Origin: an uncultured Eubacteriales bacterium
Lineage (GTDB): Bacteria; Bacillota; Clostridia; Christensenellales; Aristaeellaceae
Reading direction: 5' to 3'
Assembly (NCBI GenBank): GCA_902793325.1
Contig: CADBCY010000020.1
Coordinates: forward strand, 1-50,075
DNA length: 50,075 bases
A model generated the notes under the pieces. It saw only the letters and a program-made list of their open reading frames with translations. It had not been told where the DNA came from and did not search any database. Shown piece after piece: positions 1 to 7,956 of this stretch (position 1 is its first letter; each line of letters begins with the position of its first letter). The position numbers and the translations under genes are program-made.

Positions 1-125
1 CTTCTTCCTTGTTTGTTTAGCAGCTACAATTAGAAGTCTTTCATGCTCCTTTTGTCTATCGCATTTCTGTCAATCCCACAACTTTCCGTGATGAACCTTG
101 TTTTTGTGTGTTGTGCATAAAATAT

Positions 126-152
126 CCGTCCGAAAACTGTGTTTTCGGACGG
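126..152 (-). terminator. Rho-independent terminator-like hairpin after the tRNA-Val remnant
   Basis: A perfect 12-bp inverted repeat (126-137 with 141-152) has a 3-nt loop. On the minus strand it is followed by an AT-rich stretch (ATATTTTAT). It lies just 3' of the truncated tRNA-Val copy and was probably that gene's terminator. Bases 1-125 show no credible gene. Confidence 0.6.
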
Positions 153-156
153 ATTG

Positions 157-213
157 TGGTGGTCGCAACAGGACTCGAACCTGTGACCCCATCGATGTGA
201 ACGATGTGCTCTG
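157..213 (-). pseudogene. 3' portion of a tRNA-Val(CAC) gene with encoded CCA
   Basis: The minus strand matches the intact tRNA-Val at 2727-2799 from about tRNA position 21 to the 3' end. This covers the end of the D-arm, the anticodon arm with CAC, the variable loop and the T-arm, plus the 3' acceptor strand, and CCA is encoded at 157-159. The first roughly 20 nt are replaced by unrelated sequence that cannot pair with the acceptor strand, so no cloverleaf forms. The missing 5' piece is the fragment at 2831-2852, which suggests that one tRNA gene was split by an insertion. Confidence 0.7.
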
Positions 214-294
214 CCATAGTGCCCTTTGTACATGATGCGCCTGTGTCAAGAGAACCGTCCCCGTGACTCAGGATTCCCCCGGCGTCTCGGATAC

Positions 295-2607
295 TCATTC
301 GCAGCGAATCACATGGATATTCGTGATGGCGCACTGATCGCCGGTGAGCGCGACATACACATCCTTCACATCGTCGAGGATCGTCGTGACGCTGTTTATG
401 GCGATGCCCAGATTCTCCGTTTGCATGGTGATCACGTTCTCATTCCTCTTGATCTTTATGATACAATCCAAGCCTTTTTTGTTTTCATCCTTCCAGATAT
501 TCCAGCCCTCAAAGCTGGCCTGCTGCCTGACTTGAACCTTGTTTTCGACGTGTGCATCCGATTCCCAGTTCTCACCGTCCAGCCGCAAAAGGATGTATTC
601 CCGGAAATCTGCGCCGCTTATCTTGCCGTCGTTTGATGAGAATACGCTGATGAACGGGCAATGCCACACCAGACGCGCCGTCGGCAGGCTCATCGTATGG
701 AAGGAGAGCGTCATGCCGTCGCCGATCAATATACCTTCAGAGGCGTCCGTGCGCCAGCTGTCCACCTGGACGTTCGGCACATCCCCCTCCGGGCAGTCCT
801 TGATGAAGCTGATCTCCTCGGCGATGCGCGGGATGTCGTCCGGCCCGATTTCCACAGCGTCGTTTTCAATCCGGATGTTGTGAAGCTCGCAATGCTCTCC
901 GCTGAGCGCGATATAGACAAACCGCGAAGTGTCGGGCAGCGCCAGGATGACCTGCAACGTCCGCTTTTCATCCGAAATCCTGACGACGGCGTGGTCCTTG
1001 TAGCGGGCGGCTTCGACCTTGTAACGCTGGCCACGCTCGGGTTCGCCAAAGCCGGCTGGCTCCAGGTCGCTCTCCTGATCGAGAACGCGAACCTCGGTAT
1101 TGCGCGTATTGCGCGCCGTGACGTGTCCGTCCAATCGAATTTGGGCATACTCGAAATAAAGCAGATTTCGGTTGTCTTCCTCCCCTGGGTGCACCTGGCC
1201 GTCCAGCGCGTCAAACAAGATCAATGAGGGCAGGCATTCCTCCGCAGAGAAGCCGTCGTCCGGCTGGCTGCAAAGGCTGATTCGGGTCGGTTTTTTCGTA
1301 ACAACGATGCCCTCTGTGCAATCGTGATAGATGGAATCGCAGCGCACGCTGGTCGTTGGCGTCAGGTTTGAACCGGAAATCATCTCCTGCATCCTGTATT
1401 CGGTATCTATGTCGATGTAGCTTCGGTTGGAAGTCATGGCGTCGTATGCGTCCGAGACGGCGATGATGCGAGCGATTTCCGGAATTTCCTCACCCTTGAG
1501 GCCCTCCGGATAACCTTTGCCCCCATAGCGCTCGTGATGATAGCGCGCGCCGATGCTCAGCCACGGGGATTGCCTTATTGTGGACAGAATCTGGCCGCCC
1601 AGAACGGGATGCCGCTTGATCTGTTCAAATTCCTCGTCCGAGAGGCGGCCTTTCTTATTGAGGATGGAACTCGGCACACCGATCTTGCCCACGTCGTGCA
1701 GAAGTGCCGCAAAATACACCCTTTCGCACTCCTCTTCGGGTTTTCCGACAGACTTGGCAATCTTCAGCGAATACTCCGCTACGCGACGGGAGTGGCCGTT
1801 CGTGTAGGGATCCTTCGCGTCGATGGCGCTGGCCAGGGCCTCCGCCGTCTGTTCGAACATATCGTGTTCCTGTTCGCGTTCCTTCTTGTAAAATTCGATT
1901 TCCTGGTTTTTCGCCCGTTCAACGGTTTCATTCAGGTCGATCAACACAAACAGATACAGCAGTATAGCCATTCCCACAATCGACATATTCGTCAGGGACA
2001 GTCCGTAGGCAAATAATTGGATTATCGAAGCAATCAGAGGAATCACACTGTTCAGGATCAGCGAAAAAGCAATGACACGTCCCAGGGATTTGCGATATTG
2101 CAATTCGAGGGTAACATGCACGAGTGTGATTGCTATCGGCACAATAAAGCATACGATGTTCCAACGCGCTCTTTGATAGGTGTTTTGCGCGTCGAAGGTA
2201 TAATACAGTCCGGTAAACTGTGAAATGACGAGAAGTACTACGCCTACGACGAACAGGATTTCGCATAGATACAGCCGCTTTGGTATGATTCTCAGTCTGC
2301 CCTCGTTCCTGAACAGGTCAAACATGTAAAGTGTGAACGAATGCGTGATGTAAAGGGTCAGGAAGTACACAAGAAAGTTGCTGATTCGAACCATCCAAAA
2401 TCCCAGCGGACTTGGGTCGCCCCGATAGATATAGGCATAGCGGTCGGCAATCAGCAGGAGCATGGCGGCCGCTTCCAGCAGCGCGAGGATGCGCCTGCGT
2501 TTGCTCGAGAGTGTCTTGGTCATCACGGTCAACACCACGAGTATGCCGCAAATACCGCTCAAGAACAGCATGATATTCAGCTGATGGGTTTTCAGAAAAT
2601 CCAACAA
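295..2607 (-). CDS. Membrane HD-GYP domain protein with duplicated C-terminal beta-rich modules
   Basis: 770 residues. The N-terminal ~230 residues form about seven hydrophobic segments, a membrane sensor. An HD domain of HD-GYP type follows at roughly 245-405: HDVGKIG, HHERYGGKGYPEGL and the metal-binding VSDAYDAMTSNRSY are all visible, as expected for a c-di-GMP phosphodiesterase. The usual end of the HD-GYP domain is cut short and replaced by about 360 residues. In that part a similar block occurs twice, with endings like YIALSGEHCELHNIRIE and YVALTGDQCAITNIHVI, which indicates an internal duplication. The start is TTG, behind AAGGAG. G+C content is visibly lower than in the neighbours and the gene lies between tRNA-Val fragments, suggesting acquisition. 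The function of the C-terminal modules is unknown. Confidence 0.85.
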   Translation of the reverse strand: MLDFLKTHQLNIMLFLSGICGILVVLTVMTKTLSSKRRRILALLEAAAMLLLIADRYAYIYRGDPSPLGFWMVRISNFLVYFLTLYITHSFTLYMFDLFRNEGRLRIIPKRLYLCEILFVVGVVLLVISQFTGLYYTFDAQNTYQRARWNIVCFIVPIAITLVHVTLELQYRKSLGRVIAFSLILNSVIPLIASIIQLFAYGLSLTNMSIVGMAILLYLFVLIDLNETVERAKNQEIEFYKKEREQEHDMFEQTAEALASAIDAKDPYTNGHSRRVAEYSLKIAKSVGKPEEECERVYFAALLHDVGKIGVPSSILNKKGRLSDEEFEQIKRHPVLGGQILSTIRQSPWLSIGARYHHERYGGKGYPEGLKGEEIPEIARIIAVSDAYDAMTSNRSYIDIDTEYRMQEMISGSNLTPTTSVRCDSIYHDCTEGIVVTKKPTRISLCSQPDDGFSAEECLPSLILFDALDGQVHPGEEDNRNLLYFEYAQIRLDGHVTARNTRNTEVRVLDQESDLEPAGFGEPERGQRYKVEAARYKDHAVVRISDEKRTLQVILALPDTSRFVYIALSGEHCELHNIRIENDAVEIGPDDIPRIAEEISFIKDCPEGDVPNVQVDSWRTDASEGILIGDGMTLSFHTMSLPTARLVWHCPFISVFSSNDGKISGADFREYILLRLDGENWESDAHVENKVQVRQQASFEGWNIWKDENKKGLDCIIKIKRNENVITMQTENLGIAINSVTTILDDVKDVYVALTGDQCAITNIHVIRCE

Positions 2608-2698
2608 CGTTTCTCTCTCCTTCCGCCGGGCAGGTTCAGTGTGTGTGTCGCGGGGGCGGTTTTCTTGACATATTTCTCAACCACAAGAATAAGCAATA

Positions 2699-2720
2699 AG
2701 CCGAACCTTGCGGTTCGGCT
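2699..2720 (-). terminator. Terminator of tRNA-Val
   Basis: A 9-bp perfect stem (2699-2707 with 2712-2720) has a 4-nt loop. On the minus strand TTATTGCTTATTCTT follows. It sits directly after the intact tRNA-Val gene. Confidence 0.65.
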
Positions 2721-2726
2721 CTCAAG

Positions 2727-2799
2727 TGGTCGCAACAGGACTCGAACCTGTGACCCCATCGATGTGAACGATGTGCTCTACCAACTGAGCCATGCGACC
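2727..2799 (-). tRNA. tRNA-Val(CAC)
   Basis: The 73-nt minus-strand sequence folds into a full cloverleaf: acceptor GGTCGCA/TGCGACC, D-stem GCTC/GAGC, anticodon stem CATCG/CGATG with loop TTCACAT (anticodon CAC, decoding GUG), T-stem ACAGG/CCTGT and discriminator A. CCA is not encoded, unlike in the truncated copy at 157-213. Confidence 0.95.
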
Positions 2800-2830
2800 T
2801 TGTTTAGTTTGACAACTCAACCAGTACGTA

Positions 2831-2852
2831 CTACCAACTGAGCCATGCGACC
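2831..2852 (-). pseudogene. 5' fragment of a second tRNA-Val gene
   Basis: On the minus strand the first 22 nt of tRNA-Val (acceptor strand, start of D-arm) are repeated exactly, then the match stops. The fragment is the first thing downstream of the strong promoter at 2885-2913. It is complementary in extent to the 3' fragment at 157-213. Confidence 0.75.
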
Positions 2853-2884
2853 ATATTCAGCTGCGCTGTTCAAAACGCAAAGCT

Positions 2885-2913
2885 ATTATAGCATCCCGGG
2901 AGGGGGTTGTCAA
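2885..2913 (-). promoter_or_regulatory. Consensus promoter for the tRNA-Val transcript
   Basis: On the minus strand TTGACA (2913-2908) is separated by 17 bp from TATAAT (2890-2885), a perfect sigma-70/sigmaA match. Transcription would run through the 5' tRNA fragment into the intact tRNA-Val. The rest of 2914-3100 holds no recognisable feature apart from the ribosome-binding site of the next gene. Confidence 0.8.
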
Positions 2914-3100
2914 GGGGTTGAGGGAATTTTAATCTGTTGTTTTCTTCGTTGAGCGGACCAATACCTCGCGCCGGGCGGTTAGGGCATCGGCCATGCCTGG
3001 ATGCAGCGCGTCAAGCGCATGCCGAGAAGCACATCCCGCGCGCATGGTCTCCGCCCGTTCGGGCATAATATGCCGGAAAAGACGCATAGGAGGTCATGGT

Positions 3101-3535
3101 ATGAACGAAACGGTGCAACTGTTGCAGGATGTCGTGCGCAACGCGCGCACGGGCCGCGACGCGGTGGAGCAATTGATGAAGAAGGCAGAATCCGGGCGCA
3201 TGCACGACGAGCTCGCGAGGGAGCTGGAGGACTACACCGCGGCCCAGCACGAGGGAGAGCGCGCGCTCGTCGACGCGGGCGGCAGGGCCGAGCCCTCCGG
3301 GCCGATGGAACGCGCGGGCATGTGGATGGGCCTGGAGATGGAAACGCTGACGGATCGCAGCAGCGCCCACATCGCCGAAATCGCAATCCAGGGCGCGAAC
3401 ATGGGCGTGGTCGAGATGACGAAATCGCTGAACACCTACGCCGGGGCCGAGCCCGCCGCGCGCGACATGGCCGAGCGGTTCGTCGCGCGCCAGAACGAAA
3501 CCATCGAGCGGCAGAAGCAGTTCCTGAAGAACTGA
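3101..3535 (+). CDS. Small helical protein of unknown function
   Basis: 144 residues, almost entirely predicted alpha-helix, rich in Glu, Ala and Met, with no signal peptide and no membrane segment. The ATG at 3101 has AGGAGG 7-8 nt upstream, so the longer upstream-extended frames are not used. The pattern of two long helical hairpins resembles ferritin-like DUF families (DUF2383/DUF892 type), but I cannot identify the family and the metal-ligand pattern is not convincing. Its last codons (QFLKN and stop) are inside a 119-bp tandem duplication. The gene is followed by a structured repeat and a terminator at 3854-3884. Confidence 0.7.
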   Translation: MNETVQLLQDVVRNARTGRDAVEQLMKKAESGRMHDELARELEDYTAAQHEGERALVDAGGRAEPSGPMERAGMWMGLEMETLTDRSSAHIAEIAIQGANMGVVEMTKSLNTYAGAEPAARDMAERFVARQNETIERQKQFLKN

Positions 3536-3753
3536 AGCGGACGCCCCGCCCTATTCCCCGCCGCGTTGCTCCGCGGCATTGGCATCGCGCGGGCAGGGCG
3601 CGCGCCCGGAATCCCGCTGGCACAGAGTGCGGAGAGCAGTTCCTGAAGAACTGAAGCGGACGCCCTCCCCTATTCCCCGCCGCGTTGCTCCGCGGCATTG
3701 GCATCGCGCGGGCAGGGTGTGCGCCCGGAGTCCCGCTGGCACAGAGTGCGGAG
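3516..3753. repeat. Tandem duplication, two 119-bp units
   Basis: The segment starting at AGCAGTTCCTGAAGAACTGA near 3516 recurs at 3635 with a few substitutions, giving a period of 119 bp. The first unit begins inside the end of the preceding gene, so the gene's last codons are copied downstream as non-functional sequence. Each unit contains the hairpin GCCGCG/CGCGGC. The second unit runs into the structured repeat at 3749-3851. Confidence 0.85.
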
Positions 3754-3851
3754 AAAGCAGGCAGGACAGCCGGACGCAGCAGGCGGAGCTTTCCCCCGCC
3801 TCAGCGATTTTCCGGAAAACCGCCGCGGTCGCGGCAATTATCGGCGCTCCG
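3749..3851 (+). repeat. Structured intergenic repeat, short copy (A)
   Basis: This segment shares ordered blocks with 48880-49051: GAGAAAG, GACGCAGCAGGCGG, CCGCGGTCGCGGC and TTATCGGCGCTCCGAA, each with one or two substitutions in the other copy. A closing stem CGGAG (3749-3753) with CTCCG (3847-3851) is CAGAG/CTCTG in the other copy, a paired change. The long internal hairpin of the other copy is reduced here to a GGC/GCC stub. It sits between the gene ending at 3535 and that gene's terminator. It could be an RNA element or a small non-autonomous mobile repeat. Confidence 0.55.
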
Positions 3852-3853
3852 AA

Positions 3854-3884
3854 CCTCCCCGGACAAAGGTCCGGGGAGGATTTT
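3854..3884 (+). terminator. Rho-independent terminator
   Basis: An 11-bp perfect G+C-rich stem, CCTCCCCGGAC with GTCCGGGGAGG, has loop AAAG and is followed by ATTTT. It ends the transcript of the gene at 3101-3535. The remaining 3885-3992 holds only the ribosome-binding site of the next gene. Confidence 0.8.
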
Positions 3885-3992
3885 CCGTCCCAATCCCCGG
3901 TACATCGCCAGAATGCCGTGCGTATTCAGAATGAAGCACCATCCGGAACAAACCGGCGGCGGCGCGCGTCTATCCTTCGGAGGTGGTCTTAC

Positions 3993-4934
3993 ATGTCCAT
4001 TGGAAAGCGCATGCTCGCATGGATGCTCATGGCGACGCTGCTCTGCCGGCCCGTGTGCGCGATGACGCTGGAGGAGGCCAGGGATGCCGTCGTGGCAAAC
4101 GACCCCAAAGCCGCCAATGCCAGGGAATTCTGGATGTACCAATCCTCTGAAACGGACGGCATGTGGGTGGTGTACGCCACCGGCATCGATTCGTCGACGA
4201 TGGCGTTCAAGGGCGGCGCATGGTTCGTCACGCCGGATCGGACGGTATGCCTGGGGCATACCCGGTCGCTGCGCGACTGGGACTTCTACTCCAGCGCGCC
4301 GCAATCGCCCGCACCCGCCGACGACGGCGGCAAAAGGCAGGTCGCGAACCTCTGGCCCGCGCTGTACGTCGCGCAGGGGCCGGAATTCATGACCAGCAAG
4401 TCCGATCAACTGCGCGCCTGGCGGCTCGATCCCACGAGCTCGCTTCCCGCGAAGATGGATGTCGGGAAGCTGATCGACATCGACAGCGAATTCGGCCAGC
4501 TCGTGGGAATGGTCGAGGCGTTCGACTACGACTATGCCTTCCTCGCAATCGAAGAAGGGGCGCTATTGCAGATCGCCGCGACGCCGATCGGGGAATCCGT
4601 CGTGCGCGCGTTCCCCGACGGCGCCAAGCTGTTGGATCAGTTGGGCGCGCAGGGCTATGCGCCGACCGGTTTTCTCTATCGCGCCGCCGTGCCCGGGAGC
4701 GTCGAAAGCCTGGGCGACCTCCAGAACGCGGCGGGCAGCATCGCGATCAACCTGGAAAAGGACGGCGAGCCGTGGCACACGTATTTCTTCTATGCCCGTC
4801 CCGGAGAGGCGCTGAGCTATATCGACGGTTCTGATTGGGGCGGCGGGGATGAGCTGTGGATCCTGGCCTTCGAGGGCAGGGCATCCGACAGGATCGACGC
4901 CGGGCTGGAAACGGTGGAGACGCGGATTCCGTAA
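3993..4934 (+). CDS. Secreted protein of unknown function
   Basis: 313 residues starting at the ATG that follows CGGAGG. Residues 1-23 form a signal peptide (positively charged start, hydrophobic core, likely cleavage after PVCA), so the mature protein is exported. The mature part is mixed alpha/beta, rich in Trp, Tyr and Asp, with no cysteine pattern, membrane anchor or catalytic motif that I recognise. It stands as a single gene between two terminators, so context gives no hint. The open frame extends upstream to 3579, but that part covers the repeat region and lacks a ribosome-binding site. Confidence 0.75.
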   Translation: MSIGKRMLAWMLMATLLCRPVCAMTLEEARDAVVANDPKAANAREFWMYQSSETDGMWVVYATGIDSSTMAFKGGAWFVTPDRTVCLGHTRSLRDWDFYSSAPQSPAPADDGGKRQVANLWPALYVAQGPEFMTSKSDQLRAWRLDPTSSLPAKMDVGKLIDIDSEFGQLVGMVEAFDYDYAFLAIEEGALLQIAATPIGESVVRAFPDGAKLLDQLGAQGYAPTGFLYRAAVPGSVESLGDLQNAAGSIAINLEKDGEPWHTYFFYARPGEALSYIDGSDWGGGDELWILAFEGRASDRIDAGLETVETRIP

Positions 4935-4958
4935 TCACTCGACCGGATGCCGGGAGCC

Positions 4959-4993
4959 AAACCGGGAGGGCACGTCGTGCCCTCCCGGTTTTT
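4959..4993 (+). terminator. Terminator between convergent genes
   Basis: A perfect stem, AAACCGGGAGGGCAC with GTGCCCTCCCGGTTT, has a 3-nt loop and ends in five T on the plus strand. It lies between the plus-strand gene ending at 4934 and the minus-strand gene ending at 5024. It may act in both directions, better on the plus strand. Confidence 0.85.
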
Positions 4994-5023
4994 GATCGTG
5001 AATGCGCCCGCTCGGCGGCGCGG

Positions 5024-5953
5024 TCAGTTCAACTCGCTTCCGCCCCATTCGACGACGGTGAACCCCCGCCGAACCGGCGTCTCCGGAAGCACCTGCTCCG
5101 GGATCTCCACGGCTTCCTCCAGCGGCCGGTAGACCATGAAAACGCGAATGCGCGTCTCCGGCTCGACGGAGAACGCCAGCGGCATTGCGGCGTCGATCTC
5201 CTCCATGCGCTCAAAGCGAATCAGGTTATACGGGTTCTGCTGCAGGTTCGGGAGCCAATAGACGATGAACTCCTCGGCCTCGCGCTCCGTCAGCCCGAGC
5301 GCGGCGAGCTTTTCCTCGAGGAAGGCGGCCGTATCCTGCCCCGCGACCACGAAGCCCTCGTCGATCGCGGGCGTCACATCGAACGCGCCCTCCCAGTAGA
5401 GCGCGTACAGGCTTCGGCCGGAGTCGAGGTCCGTCAGAGTGCCGTCGGGACGGGCCGACACGCGCCAGCCGTCCCCGTAGGCCGGATAGGACGCGGTGAT
5501 CGCCTCGGGCCTGCCGAGCTTCACGGTGAGCTCCGTCTCTTCCTCGGGATAGAGGTAGAGTATGGGCTTCTTCATTACGATCACCGGGCCGATGATCGTG
5601 GGATCGACGATAACGGGGCTATTGACGGTGATCCTGCAGGTGAGCTTCTTCGCCCCGACCCTGGCGGTGATTTTGGTCGTTCCGGGCTCCAGCGCGGTGA
5701 CGCGGCCATGGCGGTTCACCTTCGCGACGCACTTATTGGAGCTGGACCAGGTGACCCATCGCTTCGTCCCCGAGACCTTCAGCCTGAGCGTGTCCCCCAC
5801 GTCGAGCGTGGCGCGGGTTTTGTTCAGCTTCACGCCCGAGGCGGCGCTCGCCGAATCGACGATGCCGAACCGCGCCGGCAACGCGCACCCTAGCGCCACG
5901 CAGGCCGCGAGCACCAGGCACAGCGCGACCGCCAGCTTTCCGATCCTGTTCAT
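5024..5953 (-). CDS. Secreted protein with bacterial Ig-like (Big_2) domain
   Basis: 309 residues. An N-terminal signal peptide (hydrophobic LAVALCLVLAACVALGCAL) is followed by a Big_2-like domain at about 40-108 (VTWSSSNKCVAKVNRHGRVTAL, a typical Big_2 core). A ~200-residue domain begins KPILYLYPEEETELTVKLG and ends VEWGGSELN. I recognise the second domain as recurring in secreted proteins of Clostridia without known function. No sortase motif is present. An in-frame TTG lies one codon upstream of the chosen ATG, both behind AAGGAG. The gene is 55 bp downstream of the flavoprotein gene and may share its transcript. Confidence 0.8.
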   Translation of the reverse strand: MNRIGKLAVALCLVLAACVALGCALPARFGIVDSASAASGVKLNKTRATLDVGDTLRLKVSGTKRWVTWSSSNKCVAKVNRHGRVTALEPGTTKITARVGAKKLTCRITVNSPVIVDPTIIGPVIVMKKPILYLYPEEETELTVKLGRPEAITASYPAYGDGWRVSARPDGTLTDLDSGRSLYALYWEGAFDVTPAIDEGFVVAGQDTAAFLEEKLAALGLTEREAEEFIVYWLPNLQQNPYNLIRFERMEEIDAAMPLAFSVEPETRIRVFMVYRPLEEAVEIPEQVLPETPVRRGFTVVEWGGSELN

Positions 5954-6008
5954 CAATCATCGCTCCTTTCCCTCGCCGGCATGGCCGACCTGTCGCTTTC
6001 CCGCGCCG

Positions 6009-7763
6009 TTATGCCGCCGGGGCGACCTCCGCGGCCGCGGCGTATGCCGCCGCCTGCGCGCCGGCGATGCGGCCGAACACCACGAAGTCGCACACCGCGT
6101 TGCCGCCGATGCGGTTGCCGCCGTGCACGCCGCCGGTGGTCTCGCCCGCCGCGAACAGGCCGGGAATCGGGTTGCCCTCGGTGTCGATCACCTCGGTGTC
6201 GGTGTCGATCTTGATGCCGCCCATGGTGTGGTGGATGCCGGGGGCGATCTGAATTGCGTAGAAGGGCGCGGTGGACAGGTCGGCGTCCATGCCGTTGTTG
6301 CGGCCGAACTCCGCGTCCTCGCCCGCGGCCACCGCCGCGTTCCAGGTGTTCATGGTCTCGACGAACGCCGCCTCGTCCACGCCCATGGCCTGCGCGAGCG
6401 CCTCATAGGTATCGCCCGTCACGGCCATACCCAGCTCGATGTACTGCTTGGCGGACTTGTTGTTGTCCACCAGGTTCTGGTCGAAGATGATGTAGGCGTA
6501 GCCGCCGGTCTGCTCCAGCTCCGCCGCCGACACCGCGTCGCGCGTGGCCAGGTCGTTGCAGAAGCGCCTGCCCTCCTGGTTCACCAGGATCGCGCCCAGC
6601 GAGCGCATCTTCTCGGAGACCAGCATGCTGGTGGCCTGGTACACGGTGGGATGGAGCTGGATCTGGTCCATGTCCACGGTGGCCGCGCCCACGGCCTCGG
6701 CCATCAGGATGCCGTCGCCCGTCGCGCCGGGATGGTTCGTGGTCACGGCGTTGGCGAGGCTCGGGTTGAAGGAGCACATCAGCTCGAAGTTCGCGCCGAA
6801 GCCGCCGGTGGCCAGGATCACGGCCTTGGCGTTGACGGTGTATTCGTGCTCGGCGTCGTTGGCCTTCACGCCCACCGCCGCGCCGCCGTCCATCAGGATC
6901 TCGGTGGCGGTGGTGTTCAGCATGATCTCAATGCCCTGCTTCTCGGCTTCCTCGCCGAGCTTTGCGACGAGGTACGCGCCCACGGGGCTGCCGTCCTCGG
7001 GGGAATGCAGATACTTGTGGGTCGTGCCGCCGGTGGCCGCCACCCTGGGCAGCGGCGCGCCGATCGATTCCAGCCACTCCACGGCCTCGGCGCTGTTCTC
7101 GGCCATCGTGGTGACCAGCGCGAGGTCGTTGAGCTGATGGCCGCCGTTCATCGTGTCCTCGATGAATTCCTGCACGCCGCTGTCGACGATGCCCGCGGCC
7201 TCCTGGAACTTGGTGCCCGCGCAGTTCATGCCGCCGGAGGCCTTCAGGCTGTTGCCGCCCACCATGGGCATCTTCTCCAGCACCAGCACCTTCGCGCCCG
7301 CCTGGGTGGCCCGCACGGCGGCGGTCAGTCCCGCGCCGCCCGCGCCGACGATCACCACGTCGCAATCGAGCGTCACGGCGGTCTTCTCGGCCGCCTCGCC
7401 CGCGGCCTGCTCCACCATGAAGGGCGCGGGATCAATGCCGGCATCGGTCAGCGCCGCCTGGATGGCGTCCTTGATGGCGTTGCTGGTCACCGTCGCGCCG
7501 GCAATGCCGTCCACGGCGATGCTGTTGGCTTCGACGATCGCGCCGGGCAGCTTCTCCACCGCGATGGAGCCGATGCCGACGGTCTCGTTCTGCTCCAGGA
7601 CCTCGACTTCGTAGAGGGTGGTCGCGTCGGCGACGACCTGCACCACGACGTCCCCGTCGATGCCCTGGCCGACGCCCTGTGCGGTGATCTTTTCGCCTTC
7701 CGCGAGCGCCGCGCCCATGGCGAGCATCGCGAGAACGAGAACCCATGTGAGAATCTTCTTCAT
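6009..7763 (-). CDS. Secreted flavinylated fumarate-reductase-like flavoprotein
   Basis: 584 residues. A signal peptide occupies about 1-21 with no lipobox cysteine. An FMN-binding domain (~25-105) carries the ApbE flavinylation motif, D85-GIAGAT91, where FMN is attached to a threonine. The FAD domain begins DVVIVGAGGAG (136-146). Residues matching the flavocytochrome c fumarate/urocanate reductase active site are present in LHPT, HHTMGG and GGNRIGGN. The family reduces a double bond of an exported acceptor such as fumarate, urocanate or a related acrylate; the substrate cannot be told from sequence. No haem motif is present, so electrons must come from another extracytoplasmic flavoprotein or a membrane donor not found in this window. 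The start is ATG behind GGAGGAG. Confidence 0.9.
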   Translation of the reverse strand: MKKILTWVLVLAMLAMGAALAEGEKITAQGVGQGIDGDVVVQVVADATTLYEVEVLEQNETVGIGSIAVEKLPGAIVEANSIAVDGIAGATVTSNAIKDAIQAALTDAGIDPAPFMVEQAAGEAAEKTAVTLDCDVVIVGAGGAGLTAAVRATQAGAKVLVLEKMPMVGGNSLKASGGMNCAGTKFQEAAGIVDSGVQEFIEDTMNGGHQLNDLALVTTMAENSAEAVEWLESIGAPLPRVAATGGTTHKYLHSPEDGSPVGAYLVAKLGEEAEKQGIEIMLNTTATEILMDGGAAVGVKANDAEHEYTVNAKAVILATGGFGANFELMCSFNPSLANAVTTNHPGATGDGILMAEAVGAATVDMDQIQLHPTVYQATSMLVSEKMRSLGAILVNQEGRRFCNDLATRDAVSAAELEQTGGYAYIIFDQNLVDNNKSAKQYIELGMAVTGDTYEALAQAMGVDEAAFVETMNTWNAAVAAGEDAEFGRNNGMDADLSTAPFYAIQIAPGIHHTMGGIKIDTDTEVIDTEGNPIPGLFAAGETTGGVHGGNRIGGNAVCDFVVFGRIAGAQAAAYAAAAEVAPAA

Positions 7764-7956
7764 TTGCTTCTCCTCCTTCTGGTGTTGTCATGTGCTTCTT
7801 TATTCATCAACGGATTTGCCGTGTGAACTCGTATACCGCATGCAGCGCGCCGTCGCCCTGTCGCCACAGCTCCGTCCTCGCACGCCCGGCGTTCTTCCCG
7901 GCGTGCGCGGGACACAGGTATCGTCGGTGTACGCCTGCGCGTCGCGGAACAGCTTT

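Noticed and set aside
3579-3992. N-terminal extension of the secreted protein at 3993-4934.
   Set aside because: The extra frame covers the tandem duplication, the structured repeat and a terminator, and the internal ATG has both a ribosome-binding site and a signal peptide.
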